This document shows, in pieces, positions 14,756 through 24,812 of a stretch of 32,049 nucleotides of DNA. This DNA is from Parablautia intestinalis (lineage in GTDB: Bacteria; Bacillota; Clostridia; Lachnospirales; Lachnospiraceae): NCBI GenBank assembly GCA_003612395.1, contig RAYQ01000033.1, positions 1 to 32,049 of the forward strand, in the 5' to 3' direction. The position numbers and the translations under genes are program-made. The notes under the pieces are model-generated. The model did not search any database, was not told where the DNA came from, and saw nothing but the letters and a program-made list of their open reading frames with translations. How positions within the stretch are numbered: the first letter of the stretch is position 1; each line of letters opens with the position of its first letter.

Positions 14756-15223
14756 TTTATGGCTTTTCACAGCCAATTAGCCGGCTGCAGCTTCTTCCTC
14801 TAGCAGGGCATTCATGTGCTTAATCTCCCTCCGCCATTCGATAACCGATGCCTATTTTGGTAAAAATAGTAAGTAAGCACCTTGCCTGAATTATGCTTAT
14901 GGGACCTGGTAGGCTATTGAAAAAGCATGGCAGTATCTCTCCCTTTTTATTATACATTTTAGAGAGAAACAGAGCAATTCATTCCCAGGGAAAAACGTTA
15001 AAATAGCGTTAAGATTATGACTATTCACGGTCAGAAGCAAGGATGAAGATTTTGTCTATAGTAATTCTGCCATATATAGTTTATAATGAAAAAGCAACAG
15101 TGGCAAGGGAGCTGCTTAGCCGGGAGTCTGCATTTGCTGCAAGGCAGGAACCGGTGAAAAATTTGTAAACTTTCTATATGCTGCGGGATAATAGTTATGG
15201 CTTTTAATAAGCGGGAGACGATC
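14756..15223. other. Intergenic region before the lysozyme gene
   Basis: No firm gene. A minus-strand open piece (14777-14851) reads ASVIEWRREIKHMNALLEEE and stops, looking like the C-terminal end of an unidentified protein. A plus-strand frame of 41 codons (15043-15168, MKILSIVILPYIVYNEK) lacks a ribosome site and is doubtful. A TATAAT lies near 15081 without a well-spaced -35 box. Confidence 0.4.
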
Positions 15224-16984
15224 ATGAAAAAAAGCGGAAAAAGAAAACCCATTTACAGAGAGAATTTTTTTAAGGATGAACCGGATCCGAGTGAGCGGGA
15301 TTCTAACTGGGAAGAAGAATTTGACGGGGATGGGACGGATTCCAACGAAGAAGATTCTGATGATGAGTGGGATATAGATTGGAAGGAAGAAACGGACACA
15401 GATAACGGTATTGATAAAAAGCTTGTGAGGGTTATATGCCTTTTGGGAACGTGTATTGTTGTGGCTTTAGGAACGGTATTTTTCATTTTTCTTAGGGAAA
15501 GTAAGAAGGAGCGGGAGGCGTTAGAAGCACGGCTGAACCTTACGCAGGAACAGGTGTCACAGGAAGAGATGACCGGGGACTTTAACTCTTCAAAAGAAGA
15601 GAATGCCGGGAAAGAACAAAGTTCTAATTCAGATGAGGAACCTGAGGAAAAGCAGGAGGCTGCGGAAGCATTGCCTTCACCTTTAAAACCGGAGGAGGTT
15701 TCAGTAGGTGCTCTGGATGATGCCCAGGATCCCCAGACTTTTGGAGAGGCCGGCAGTGAGGGGGCCGGCGCGGAGGTGACGGTATCAGATATCGGTAAAC
15801 AGGATGCGGCAGGTCTTATCAGCGGCCTTACGGTTGGAATAGACGTGTCAAAATATCAGGGAACCATCGACTGGCTGAAGGTGAAGGAGTCCGGCGTAGA
15901 GTTTGCCATGATCCGTGTAGGCTACAGGGCAAAGTCTACGGGAGAGATTTTTGAAGATCCTACGGCCCGCTATAATATGCAGGAGGCCCAGGCAGCAGGG
16001 ATTAAGCTTGGGGCATATTTCTTTTCAAGTGCAGTGACCGAGGCGGAAGCCAGAGAGGAAGCGGCTTTCACATGTGATATGATTGCAAAATATAAAATTA
16101 CTTATCCGGTGGCTTTTAACTGTGAGGATTTTCAATCTCCGGACAGCAGGCAGCACAGCCTGGATGTGGCAGCAAGAACCAGTCTGGCTTGCGCTTTTTT
16201 GGATGAAATTGCAGCATCAGGGTATACCCCTATGTTTTACGCCTCAAAGGGAGAGCTTGAGGGCAGTGCCCTTTGGGATACACAGACTCTTGCCGGAAAG
16301 TATAAAATATGGGTAGCCCAATATCCCGGCCAGCCATATCCTGAGACCAGCGCGTCAAGCTATACGGGTGTCCATGATATGTGGCAGTATACCAGCCAGG
16401 GTACGGTGGCAGGAATTTCTAAAAAGACGGATGTAAATATTGCCTATTTTGGGTACACAAAGGAAGCGGAAGCAAAGGATGATACCCCTGCGGAGATTGT
16501 GGAAGCCAATCCGGAGGTTGGAATTATCTTTACGGAAGTGAATGAGACAGTAACGGCGAAGCAGGAGACAAACATGCGTTCGGAACCCAGTACTTTAAGC
16601 GATGCATCCATAGTGGGCAGGCTGGTACATGGAGATACGGCTACAAGGACGGGGATTGGCCATAACGGCTGGTCGAGGCTTATCTATAATGGGCAGACAT
16701 TATATGCGGTTACCAGTTATCTCACCACGGATATGGAGGATACCGGACAGCAGGCACCACCCCAGGGGCCGGTTTATACGCCGGTTAGTGAACAGGTTAC
16801 GGCTAAAATGGAAACGAATTTGAGATCAGAGCCTGGTACGGACAGGGAGGATACTATCGTAGGCCTTCTCCATAACGGGGAGGTTCTTACCAGGGTTGGA
16901 ATAGGAGATAACGGCTGGTCACAGCTGGAATTTAACGGGCAGATTGTGTATGCGGTCAGCAGCTATTTATCGGTGGTACAGTAA
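15224..16984 (+). CDS. Membrane-anchored GH25 lysozyme with two SH3b domains
   Basis: The 586-residue protein has a cytoplasmic acidic N terminus (residues 10-65, rich in Asp/Glu), one membrane segment (about 67-90, LVRVICLLGTCIVVALG), a low-complexity linker, a GH25 muramidase domain (about 203-420) and two SH3b wall-binding repeats (about 440-505 and 523-586, each with NxRSEP and NGW). Catalytic candidates are Asp207 in GIDVSKYQ and Glu301 in NCEDF, the latter replacing the more common DxE. It should cut the glycan of peptidoglycan outside the membrane, as a type II membrane protein. ATG 15224 is chosen because GGGAG lies 6 bases upstream; ATG 15197 has no good site. A gene of unknown function follows. 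Confidence 0.85.
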   Translation: MKKSGKRKPIYRENFFKDEPDPSERDSNWEEEFDGDGTDSNEEDSDDEWDIDWKEETDTDNGIDKKLVRVICLLGTCIVVALGTVFFIFLRESKKEREALEARLNLTQEQVSQEEMTGDFNSSKEENAGKEQSSNSDEEPEEKQEAAEALPSPLKPEEVSVGALDDAQDPQTFGEAGSEGAGAEVTVSDIGKQDAAGLISGLTVGIDVSKYQGTIDWLKVKESGVEFAMIRVGYRAKSTGEIFEDPTARYNMQEAQAAGIKLGAYFFSSAVTEAEAREEAAFTCDMIAKYKITYPVAFNCEDFQSPDSRQHSLDVAARTSLACAFLDEIAASGYTPMFYASKGELEGSALWDTQTLAGKYKIWVAQYPGQPYPETSASSYTGVHDMWQYTSQGTVAGISKKTDVNIAYFGYTKEAEAKDDTPAEIVEANPEVGIIFTEVNETVTAKQETNMRSEPSTLSDASIVGRLVHGDTATRTGIGHNGWSRLIYNGQTLYAVTSYLTTDMEDTGQQAPPQGPVYTPVSEQVTAKMETNLRSEPGTDREDTIVGLLHNGEVLTRVGIGDNGWSQLEFNGQIVYAVSSYLSVVQ

Positions 16985-17013
16985 AGTCTGCAATTGGCAA
17001 AGCCTGTTGCCAT

Positions 17014-17037
17014 GTATCGCAGGCCCGCTTGCGATAC
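17014..17037. repeat. 8-bp inverted repeat after the lysozyme gene
   Basis: GTATCGCA (17014-17021) and TGCGATAC (17030-17037) form a stem with an 8-base loop. No T tract follows, so it may stabilise or process the mRNA rather than terminate it. Confidence 0.5.
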
Positions 17038-17073
17038 TGCTTAAATAGCCGGTTCTGCAGAAAGGAGAGCTCC

Positions 17074-17817
17074 ATGGAAATACAAAATAATTATAATTCC
17101 TTTTCAGAAAGAAGATATCAGGAATCTCATACTCACCATATCACAAAATGTCTGCATGAGGAGGAGCATGTCGGGAACAAAGGGGCGGCAGCAGGCATAA
17201 AGCAGGATACTCTGGTTTCGGGGGAAGGAGAAAAGGCCCGGCAGGAGAGTTCCTTTCTATATGATACGCCGGCAAAAACGGGGCGGAAAGCAGGCGGATT
17301 TGGATTTAAAAAGGGATTAAGCGTTATTAAGGGCATTTGGGATTCTCTGGGAGATGAGAAAAAGGCACTTTCGGCAGCAGAAAAAGTTCTTACCACGGAA
17401 AGCGAAGCAGCGATAAATGCAGGGATCGATGCCGCATCCTCTGCCGTCAGGCAGGGACTTTCTTATCGGATTGTAAATAAATGGGAGAGTGTCAGAGAAA
17501 AACTGAAAACAGGCTTAAGCACGGCTCTCAAACGCTTTAACAAAGGAGATGCTTTTGCCGCGCTGACGGATCCGAAAGGAAATTTCAGAGGGAAAAAGGG
17601 AGCAAAGAGACATACATTAGAAAAAGCGGGCAGGGGAACAAGGCAGAAAAGACCGGATATTCTTACGGCACAGCTCTCAGAAAGCCATTTGATGGATTCA
17701 TACAGTAAGACAGGGGAATACTGCAGAATTAATGAGAATTTAACTTACCACAAAAATAAGACGGAAGAAAATAAGACAGTTGAAAAGCAGACGGTTGAAA
17801 AAAGAATAAATGCTTGA
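17074..17817 (+). CDS. Uncharacterised basic protein
   Basis: ATG 17074 follows AAAGGAG by 6 bases. The 247-residue product is strongly basic and hydrophilic with no signal peptide or membrane segment. Residues 75-160 contain a predicted helical stretch (KKGLSVIKGIWDSLGDEKK, then AAEKVLTTESEAAINAGIDA) and a second basic region follows (FRGKKGAKRH, GRGTRQKRP). The C terminus has short repeats (ENKTVEKQTVEKR). I do not recognise the family. It sits 89 bases after a wall-lytic enzyme and 148 bases before a GGDEF-like protein, both intact, so a role in envelope control is possible but only from position. Confidence 0.7.
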   Translation: MEIQNNYNSFSERRYQESHTHHITKCLHEEEHVGNKGAAAGIKQDTLVSGEGEKARQESSFLYDTPAKTGRKAGGFGFKKGLSVIKGIWDSLGDEKKALSAAEKVLTTESEAAINAGIDAASSAVRQGLSYRIVNKWESVREKLKTGLSTALKRFNKGDAFAALTDPKGNFRGKKGAKRHTLEKAGRGTRQKRPDILTAQLSESHLMDSYSKTGEYCRINENLTYHKNKTEENKTVEKQTVEKRINA

Positions 17818-17965
17818 TAAAGCCGGGGGGAAAAGGTATACTGGTATAGAGAAGCGGGCAGATGGGAGTCAGGTTGAAAAATCGGCCTGACGGCTGATTT
17901 TATCAATCACAAATTTGCGCTTTGTGCCCCAATTTGCAGGTCGAGGAAGGAGCAGGGTTATTAAT

Positions 17966-18898
17966 ATGGGTTACGATTCAATACCTTATGAAAAGAGAAT
18001 CAAGGAAAATATCAGAAATTATTCTCTGTCAAATCTTTTTAATATGGAGATTGTCAAAAAATATTTTCATAATCTGGCAAGAGTACTGGACATTAATATT
18101 CTTTTGACAGACAGGCATGGAGAAAAGGAGATGGCGATTGGGGATGGCTTTCTTGGCTATCATCCGGATGTGGTGGCGGAGCCGGGGAGGAAACTGCGGA
18201 TCAGAAATCATACCATTGGCCACCTTTATATAAAGGAGCTGGGAGAGGGCAAAGACAGGCAGCTGACAGGGGAGATGGTGGACGGTACCATAGCTCTTTT
18301 GGAGAAGCTGGGCGAGGAGGTATACCTGCGCAGGGAGGACAGCATTTATCTGGAAGAACTTGAAAAAGAACTTGAAGATAGGAAACACAAAATTTCACAA
18401 AATGAAAAAGAAGATATCCTTACGGGAGTCTATAACAAAATATATTTTGAAGAAAAGATGAAAGTGATCGACAGGTCGGAAGTGATACCTATAGGCGTGG
18501 TAAATGTGAATATAAATGACTGGAAGTATGCAAATGATCACTATGGAGATGATGGAAGCGATCGGCTGATTAAAATCGTGGCGGATATTTTAAAGGATAC
18601 GGCGAAGCCTGAATATGTGATTGGCAGGGTAGACGGAGATGTGTTTGGCGTGCTGGTTCCCTTTGCGGACGAAGGCGAGGCGGAGGAGTTTGCCGCCAGG
18701 ATACAGGAAAGATGTAATACATATGAAGATCCGGAACTTGCTCCTTCCGTGGCTGTGGGAGTTGTGTACAAAACAAATATAGAGGAAACTCTGGAGGAGC
18801 GGCTTTCCGATGCAGAGTACGAGATGTTTAACAATAAGTTTGAAGTGAAAAATGCGCCCGGATACAGGCAGCGCCTAGAAAAGGGAATGCGCAAATAA
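17966..18898 (+). CDS. GGDEF-domain protein with degenerate active site
   Basis: The 310-residue cytosolic protein has an N-terminal sensory-like domain (about 25-115, with INILLTDRHGEKEMAIGDG, like GAF/PocR-type ligand domains), a coiled linker (128-155) and a GGDEF domain (158-300). The domain start (EDILTGVYNK) and NDWKYANDHYGDDGSDRL are canonical. The active loop, normally R-x-GGDEF, reads RVDGDVF (about 241-247): Gly to Asp and Glu to Val. Diguanylate cyclase activity is therefore unlikely; it may bind GTP or act as a sensor or scaffold. AAGGAG lies 13 bases before ATG 17966, an unusually long gap. A clear terminator follows. Confidence 0.85.
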   Translation: MGYDSIPYEKRIKENIRNYSLSNLFNMEIVKKYFHNLARVLDINILLTDRHGEKEMAIGDGFLGYHPDVVAEPGRKLRIRNHTIGHLYIKELGEGKDRQLTGEMVDGTIALLEKLGEEVYLRREDSIYLEELEKELEDRKHKISQNEKEDILTGVYNKIYFEEKMKVIDRSEVIPIGVVNVNINDWKYANDHYGDDGSDRLIKIVADILKDTAKPEYVIGRVDGDVFGVLVPFADEGEAEEFAARIQERCNTYEDPELAPSVAVGVVYKTNIEETLEERLSDAEYEMFNNKFEVKNAPGYRQRLEKGMRK

Positions 18899-18912
18899 AA
18901 ACAGGCTTAAAG

Positions 18913-18948
18913 GCTGCTTTACCGAAAGAAGGTAAGGCAGCTTTTTTA
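18913..18948 (+). terminator. Rho-independent terminator after the GGDEF gene
   Basis: GCTGCTTTACC (18913-18923) pairs with GGTAAGGCAGC (18931-18941), with one T-G wobble and a 7-base loop, followed by TTTTTT. This closes the lysozyme-unknown-GGDEF block. Confidence 0.85.
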
Positions 18949-19165
18949 TAATAAGCCGGCCGGCGAAGCCTGACAGTGTCTTTAACATAAGGATGTCTGA
19001 CAAAGTGGGGCATCCGTTGTTTCCATATAGGAGTATAAAAAGTTTCTGCCAAAAATAAACTATTTATTAAATCAACTAATTCATGCGAAATTAAGATAAA
19101 AAGAGAAAAATAAAGAAAACAAGAGATAATAAGATTAAAACGGCGATATTTACTCATAATAACGG

Positions 19166-19194
19166 TTGCAAAGGAAAGAAGATAAAATTAATAT
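19166..19194 (+). promoter_or_regulatory. Sigma-A promoter of groESL
   Basis: TTGCAA (19166-19171), a 17-base spacer and TAATAT (19189-19194) lie just upstream of the CIRCE operator. The start of transcription would fall at about 19200-19203, so the operator covers the first transcribed bases. The sequence from 18949 to 19165 shows nothing else. Confidence 0.7.
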
Positions 19195-19206
19195 ATGTTC
19201 TAGTAA

Positions 19207-19233
19207 TTAGCACTCGATATAATTGAGTGCTAA
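19207..19233. promoter_or_regulatory. CIRCE operator (HrcA binding site)
   Basis: TTAGCACTC-N9-GAGTGCTAA is a perfect match to the CIRCE consensus. HrcA binds it and represses groESL until heat or folding stress titrates GroEL away. It lies about 110 bases before groES, in the untranslated leader. Confidence 0.97.
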
Positions 19234-19344
19234 CAAAGGCAAAACAAACAGCAACCAATACTTCGTTTCTTAATATGTGCAGGTCTTTGGGATGCGGGTA
19301 CTGGTAAAATAGCAGCAGTCAACAAAATAAAGGAGGCATTTAAA

Positions 19345-19629
19345 ATGAAGTTAGTACCATTAGCAGACAGAGTCGTTTTAAAACAGTTGGTAGCGGAAGA
19401 AACCACTAAGTCAGGTATTGTATTGCCAGGACAAAACAAAGAAAAACCTCAGCAGGCAGAGGTGGTTGCAGTAGGCCCCGGCGGTGTGGTCGATGGTAAG
19501 GAAGTTAAGATGGAAGTTAAGGTTGGCGATCAGGTCATCTATTCCAAGTATGCCGGCACAGACGTTAAGGTTGAGGAAGAAGAATATATCATTGTAAAGC
19601 AAAATGATATTCTGGCAGTGATCCAATAA
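19345..19629 (+). CDS. groES: Co-chaperonin GroES
   Basis: The 94-residue protein is a normal-length 10-kDa co-chaperonin that caps the GroEL cavity as a heptamer. It has the expected LADRVVLKQ start, the mobile loop around residues 18-33 (EETTKSGIVLPG), AEVVAVGPG and the C-terminal YIIVKQNDILAVI. AAAGGAGG lies 7-8 bases before ATG 19345. It is the first gene of the CIRCE-controlled operon; groEL follows after 111 bases with no terminator. Complete, with no odd residues seen. Confidence 0.97.
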   Translation: MKLVPLADRVVLKQLVAEETTKSGIVLPGQNKEKPQQAEVVAVGPGGVVDGKEVKMEVKVGDQVIYSKYAGTDVKVEEEEYIIVKQNDILAVIQ

Positions 19630-19725
19630 TTATTAAAGAAGAGGTATAGAGCATATTTAGTTCTATAAGCCGGCTCATCAGGCATGAGCGTATGAAACAG
19701 CAAACAGTAAATTAATATAGCTTAG

Positions 19726-21366
<1,641 letters not shown>

Positions 21367-21418
21367 AAAGCGCTGCCTTTGACAGAATAAGATTATAATA
21401 AAAGAGTAAGAATGATAG

Positions 21419-21453
21419 ACAGGTATGCTGTAAGTTACGGTATACCTGTTTTC
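21419..21453 (+). terminator. Rho-independent terminator of groESL
   Basis: A 15-base arm at 21419-21433 (ACAGGTATGCTGTAA) pairs with TTACGGTATACCTGT at 21435-21449 with two wobble or mismatch positions, followed by TTTT. The fold has a very short loop. Confidence 0.8.
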
Positions 21454-21480
21454 TCTATAAAAACATAATTTTCAGCCGCG

Positions 21481-21509
21481 TTGACGAATTTAACAAAAAA
21501 ATATATAAT
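21481..21509 (+). promoter_or_regulatory. Strong sigma-A promoter for the RSH gene
   Basis: TTGACG (21481-21486), exactly 17 bases, then TATAAT (21504-21509). The spacer is A-rich. The leader to ATG 21666 would be about 150 bases. Confidence 0.85.
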
Positions 21510-21665
21510 ATCATAATATATGAAAGAAGAGTACACAGAATGCATCGTTGAATTTATGCCGGTATTGAAATTTCAGCCAAAGCTTTGTATTTGCTGCATG
21601 AGCCATAAGCGTATTGCAGATAAGATGATACCAAATTTGCGAATGACCGGCAGGGTGGGATTATT

Positions 21666-23990
21666 ATGACGGAAGAAAAAGATGTGGAATTAATGAAAAG
21701 TGAAATAGTGTTTGATGATGGACGAATAGAAACCATTCAGGAATTTCAAAGTCCCCAGCAGCTATACAGGGACCTGGTTTTGCGTGTTCAAAAATATCAT
21801 CCTTCTGATGATATTACTTTAATAGAGAAAGCTTATCTTCTGGCGGCCAAAGCCCATGAAAATCAGGTGCGCAAGTCAGGGGAGCCTTACATTATCCATC
21901 CTCTTTATGTGGCTATCATACTTGCCGATCTTGAGATGGACAAAGAGACTATAGCGGCCGGACTTTTGCATGACGTGATAGAAGATACCGTTATGACAGA
22001 AGATGAGATAAAGGAGCGCTTCGGGGAAGATGTTGCACTGCTTGTGGACGGGGTAACGAAGTTAGAGCAGTTAAACTTTACCAATGAAAGCGGCGATAAA
22101 GCGGAAGACAGGCTGGAAATACAGGCAGAAAATCTTCGTAAGATGTTTCTTGCCATGGCGAAGGATATCAGAGTTATTTTGATTAAACTGGCAGACAGGC
22201 TTCACAATATGCGTACCTTAAAGTACAAGAGGCCTGAGAGCCAGCAAAGGATTGCTCGGGAAACCATGGAGATCTATGCGCCTATTGCACAGCGGCTTGG
22301 GATTTCCAAAATTAAAGTGGAACTGGATGATTTGTCCTTAAAATATCTGGAGCCGGAAGCTTATTACGGTTTGGTGGATAAAATTGCGGTTCGCAAAAGC
22401 GTCCGTGAAAAATATATCCAGACCATAGTGGACGAAGTAAGCGAACATATTACGAAAGCCGGAATCAAGGCACAGATAGACGGACGGGTAAAACATTTTT
22501 TCAGTATCTATAAAAAGATGAAAAATCAGAGCAAGACCATCGATCAGATTTACGATCTGTTTGCGGTACGTATCATTGTGGATACGGTGAAGGACTGCTA
22601 TGCAGCCCTTGGGGTTATTCATGAAATGTATAAGCCCATACCGGGACGCTTTAAGGATTATATTGCCATGCCCAAGGCGAACATGTACCAGTCTTTGCAT
22701 ACCACACTTATTGGTAACAGCGGGCAGCCCTTTGAGATACAGATTCGGACTTATGAGATGCATAAGGCGGCGGAGTATGGGATTGCGGCCCACTGGAAAT
22801 ATAAGGTCGCCTCAGACGGCAAAAAAATAGAGGATTCAGAGGAAGAAAAATTAGCCTGGTTAAGGCAGATTCTGGAATGGCAGCGGGATATGTCCGACAA
22901 CAAAGAGTTTATGAATCTGCTAAAAAGCGATCTGGACTTGTTTTCCGACAGCGTTTACTGCTTTACCCCTACCGGAGAGGTAAAAAATCTTCCGGCCGGT
23001 TCCACACCGGTGGACTTTGCATACAGCATTCACAGTGCGGTGGGAAATAAAATGATTGGGGCCAGAGTAAACGACAAGCTGGTGACCATTGATTACGAGA
23101 TCAAAAATGGCGACAGAATAGAAATTTTAACCTCCCAAAATTCTAAAGGGCCAAGCCGGGACTGGCTGAACCTGGTAAAGAGTACTCAGGCCAAAAACAA
23201 AATCAACCAGTGGTTTAAAAATGAGTTTAAAGAAGAAAATATCATTAAAGGAAAAGAACTTTTAAATTCTTACTGTAAAGCAAGGAGTATTAATATCTCC
23301 GAGCTTATGAAGCCGGAGTATACGAGTGCCATTATGAACAAGTATGGCTTCAGGGACTGGGATTCGGTGCTGGCGGCGGTAGGACATGGCGGGTTAAAAG
23401 AAGGCCAGATCATCAATAAGATGATGGAGTTTTATGAAAAGAATCATAAAAAAGAACTGACCAATGAAGAGGTACTTGCAGCAGTTGCCGAAAATGATGC
23501 GGCAAGGAAGATGGAATGGAATAAATCCAAAAGCGGCATTATGGTGAAGGGCATCCATGACGTGGCTGTTAGATTTTCCAAGTGCTGTTCACCGGTACCA
23601 GGGGATGAAATTGTAGGCTTTGTCACCCGCGGCAGAGGCGTTTCCATACACAGGACAGACTGTATCAATATTATCAATCTGCCTGATTTAGAGAGAGTGA
23701 GACTGATTGACGCTGAGTGGGAAGGAACCGCAGACGATGTGGCGGAAGGAAAATATCTGGCGGATATTAAAATTTACGCCAACAACAGAAACGGGCTTTT
23801 GGCGGATATATCCCGTACACTGTCAGAAAAAAACATTGATATTATTTCCATGAATACGCGTGTGAACAAGCAGGGGCTTGCAACCTTGTCAACTTCCTTT
23901 GAGATCAGCAGCCGGGAGGAGCTTATTCGCATTGTTGACAAATTAAAATCCATAGAAAGTGTAATAGATATAGAGAGAGCTACCGGCTGA
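21666..23990 (+). CDS. rel: Bifunctional (p)ppGpp synthetase/hydrolase (Rel/RSH)
   Basis: The 774-residue stringent-response enzyme makes and degrades the alarmones pppGpp and ppGpp at the ribosome. Domains in order: HD hydrolase (about 45-200; His64, His102-Asp103 in LLHDVIEDT, and ADRLHNMRTL), synthetase (about 230-380; VRIIVDTVKDCYAALG and GRFKDYIAMPK), TGS (about 435-500; YCFTPTGEVKNLPAG), a conserved Cys segment (RFSKCCSPVPGDEI, DCIN) and a C-terminal ACT domain (about 695-774). The RFKD motif, rather than ExDD, indicates a bifunctional enzyme. All catalytic residues I can check are present. It has its own promoter; the MBL gene follows after 39 bases. Confidence 0.95.
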   Translation: MTEEKDVELMKSEIVFDDGRIETIQEFQSPQQLYRDLVLRVQKYHPSDDITLIEKAYLLAAKAHENQVRKSGEPYIIHPLYVAIILADLEMDKETIAAGLLHDVIEDTVMTEDEIKERFGEDVALLVDGVTKLEQLNFTNESGDKAEDRLEIQAENLRKMFLAMAKDIRVILIKLADRLHNMRTLKYKRPESQQRIARETMEIYAPIAQRLGISKIKVELDDLSLKYLEPEAYYGLVDKIAVRKSVREKYIQTIVDEVSEHITKAGIKAQIDGRVKHFFSIYKKMKNQSKTIDQIYDLFAVRIIVDTVKDCYAALGVIHEMYKPIPGRFKDYIAMPKANMYQSLHTTLIGNSGQPFEIQIRTYEMHKAAEYGIAAHWKYKVASDGKKIEDSEEEKLAWLRQILEWQRDMSDNKEFMNLLKSDLDLFSDSVYCFTPTGEVKNLPAGSTPVDFAYSIHSAVGNKMIGARVNDKLVTIDYEIKNGDRIEILTSQNSKGPSRDWLNLVKSTQAKNKINQWFKNEFKEENIIKGKELLNSYCKARSINISELMKPEYTSAIMNKYGFRDWDSVLAAVGHGGLKEGQIINKMMEFYEKNHKKELTNEEVLAAVAENDAARKMEWNKSKSGIMVKGIHDVAVRFSKCCSPVPGDEIVGFVTRGRGVSIHRTDCINIINLPDLERVRLIDAEWEGTADDVAEGKYLADIKIYANNRNGLLADISRTLSEKNIDIISMNTRVNKQGLATLSTSFEISSREELIRIVDKLKSIESVIDIERATG

Positions 23991-24029
23991 ATAGATACGA
24001 TATTTTTACATTAGGGAAGGAGAAGATAA

Positions 24030-24659
24030 ATGGCGGATTTAAAAATAGGGAGAATCATGTTGGGGATATGCCAGACAAACTGTTATTTTGTGTACAGGGA
24101 AGGCAGCAGCCAGGCGCTTGTTTTTGACCCTGCGGATAAAGGCGACTATATTTATAATGGTTTAAAGGAGAAGGGATTTACCGTGGCAGCTATTTTGCTG
24201 ACGCATGGCCATTTTGATCATATTTGGGGTGTTGAGGCGCTTAAGGAGCTTTCCGGTGTTAAGGTGTATGCTTATGAGGAGGAGCGGGAGGTGTGTGAAA
24301 ATGCCTCGGTAAATGTTTCCAAGGGAGCAGGCAGACCCTGCATAGTGCAGGCAGATACTTATTTGAAAGACGGGGAGGAAAGAACCATTGAGGGAATAAG
24401 CTTTAAGCTTCTGGCCACACCCGGGCACACGAAGGGAAGCTGCTGCTATTATTTTGAGGATGATAAAATATTGATTAGTGGAGATACTTTATTTCAGGAA
24501 TCAGTGGGGAGAACAGATCTGCCTACAGGCAGTATGAGCACGCTGGTGCGTTCCGTGAAAGGAAAGCTGATGCCGCTGCCGGAGGATGTCAGGGTATATC
24601 CGGGGCATGGGGAAGCAACTACAATAGGATATGAGAAGCAGTACAATCCTTTTATATAA
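24030..24659 (+). CDS. MBL-fold metallo-hydrolase (glyoxalase II-like)
   Basis: The 209-residue cytosolic protein has the metallo-beta-lactamase fold. The metal motif is THGHFDH at residues 58-64, with further ligands in TPGHTKGS and SGDTLF and a final His in YPGHGEAT. This matches the YcbL/YqgX branch of hydroxyacylglutathione hydrolase-like proteins. These bind two zinc or iron ions, but many do not act on glutathione thioesters; the substrate is unknown. AGGGAAGGAG lies upstream of ATG 24030. It follows the RSH gene by 39 bases and is probably in one operon, a common clostridial order. Confidence 0.9.
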   Translation: MADLKIGRIMLGICQTNCYFVYREGSSQALVFDPADKGDYIYNGLKEKGFTVAAILLTHGHFDHIWGVEALKELSGVKVYAYEEEREVCENASVNVSKGAGRPCIVQADTYLKDGEERTIEGISFKLLATPGHTKGSCCYYFEDDKILISGDTLFQESVGRTDLPTGSMSTLVRSVKGKLMPLPEDVRVYPGHGEATTIGYEKQYNPFI

Positions 24660-24758
24660 AGGCTTGGCAGTTCAGCTTTCGGACAAGCTTTGGCTGGATG
24701 CGGCCATTAGAAACTTTTCAGGGCATCGGGCTGATGAAACGGGCGGTCAAAGGGTATT

Positions 24759-24812
24759 ATGGAGGATGAACGGAAAAAGAACATCGGAGGAAAGGAATTT
24801 ACAGGGCAATGA
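24759..24812 (+). CDS. 17-codon leader ORF coupled to the DUF3048 gene
   Basis: ATG 24759, preceded by AAAGGG with a 4-6 base gap, opens a short frame reading MEDERKKNIGGKEFTGQ. Its TGA (24810-24812) overlaps the ATG of the next gene as ATGA. Such an arrangement can couple translation so that ribosomes finishing the leader start the lipoprotein. The peptide itself is basic and shows no known motif. A chance ORF cannot be excluded. Confidence 0.35.
   Translation: MEDERKKNIGGKEFTGQ

Noticed and set aside
15043-15168. 41-codon ORF before the lysozyme gene
   Set aside because: No ribosome site at a workable distance and no recognisable feature.
1-15200. Sequencing error as a general explanation for the frameshifts
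   Set aside because: About ten indels or stops fall in accessory genes, many already truncated, while roughly 15 kb of long core genes (groEL, rel, glmS, hemZ) has none; true decay fits better, though single cases may still be errors.
17014-17037. Inverted repeat as terminator of the lysozyme gene
   Set aside because: No T tract follows, and the next gene begins 36 bases later with its own ribosome site.
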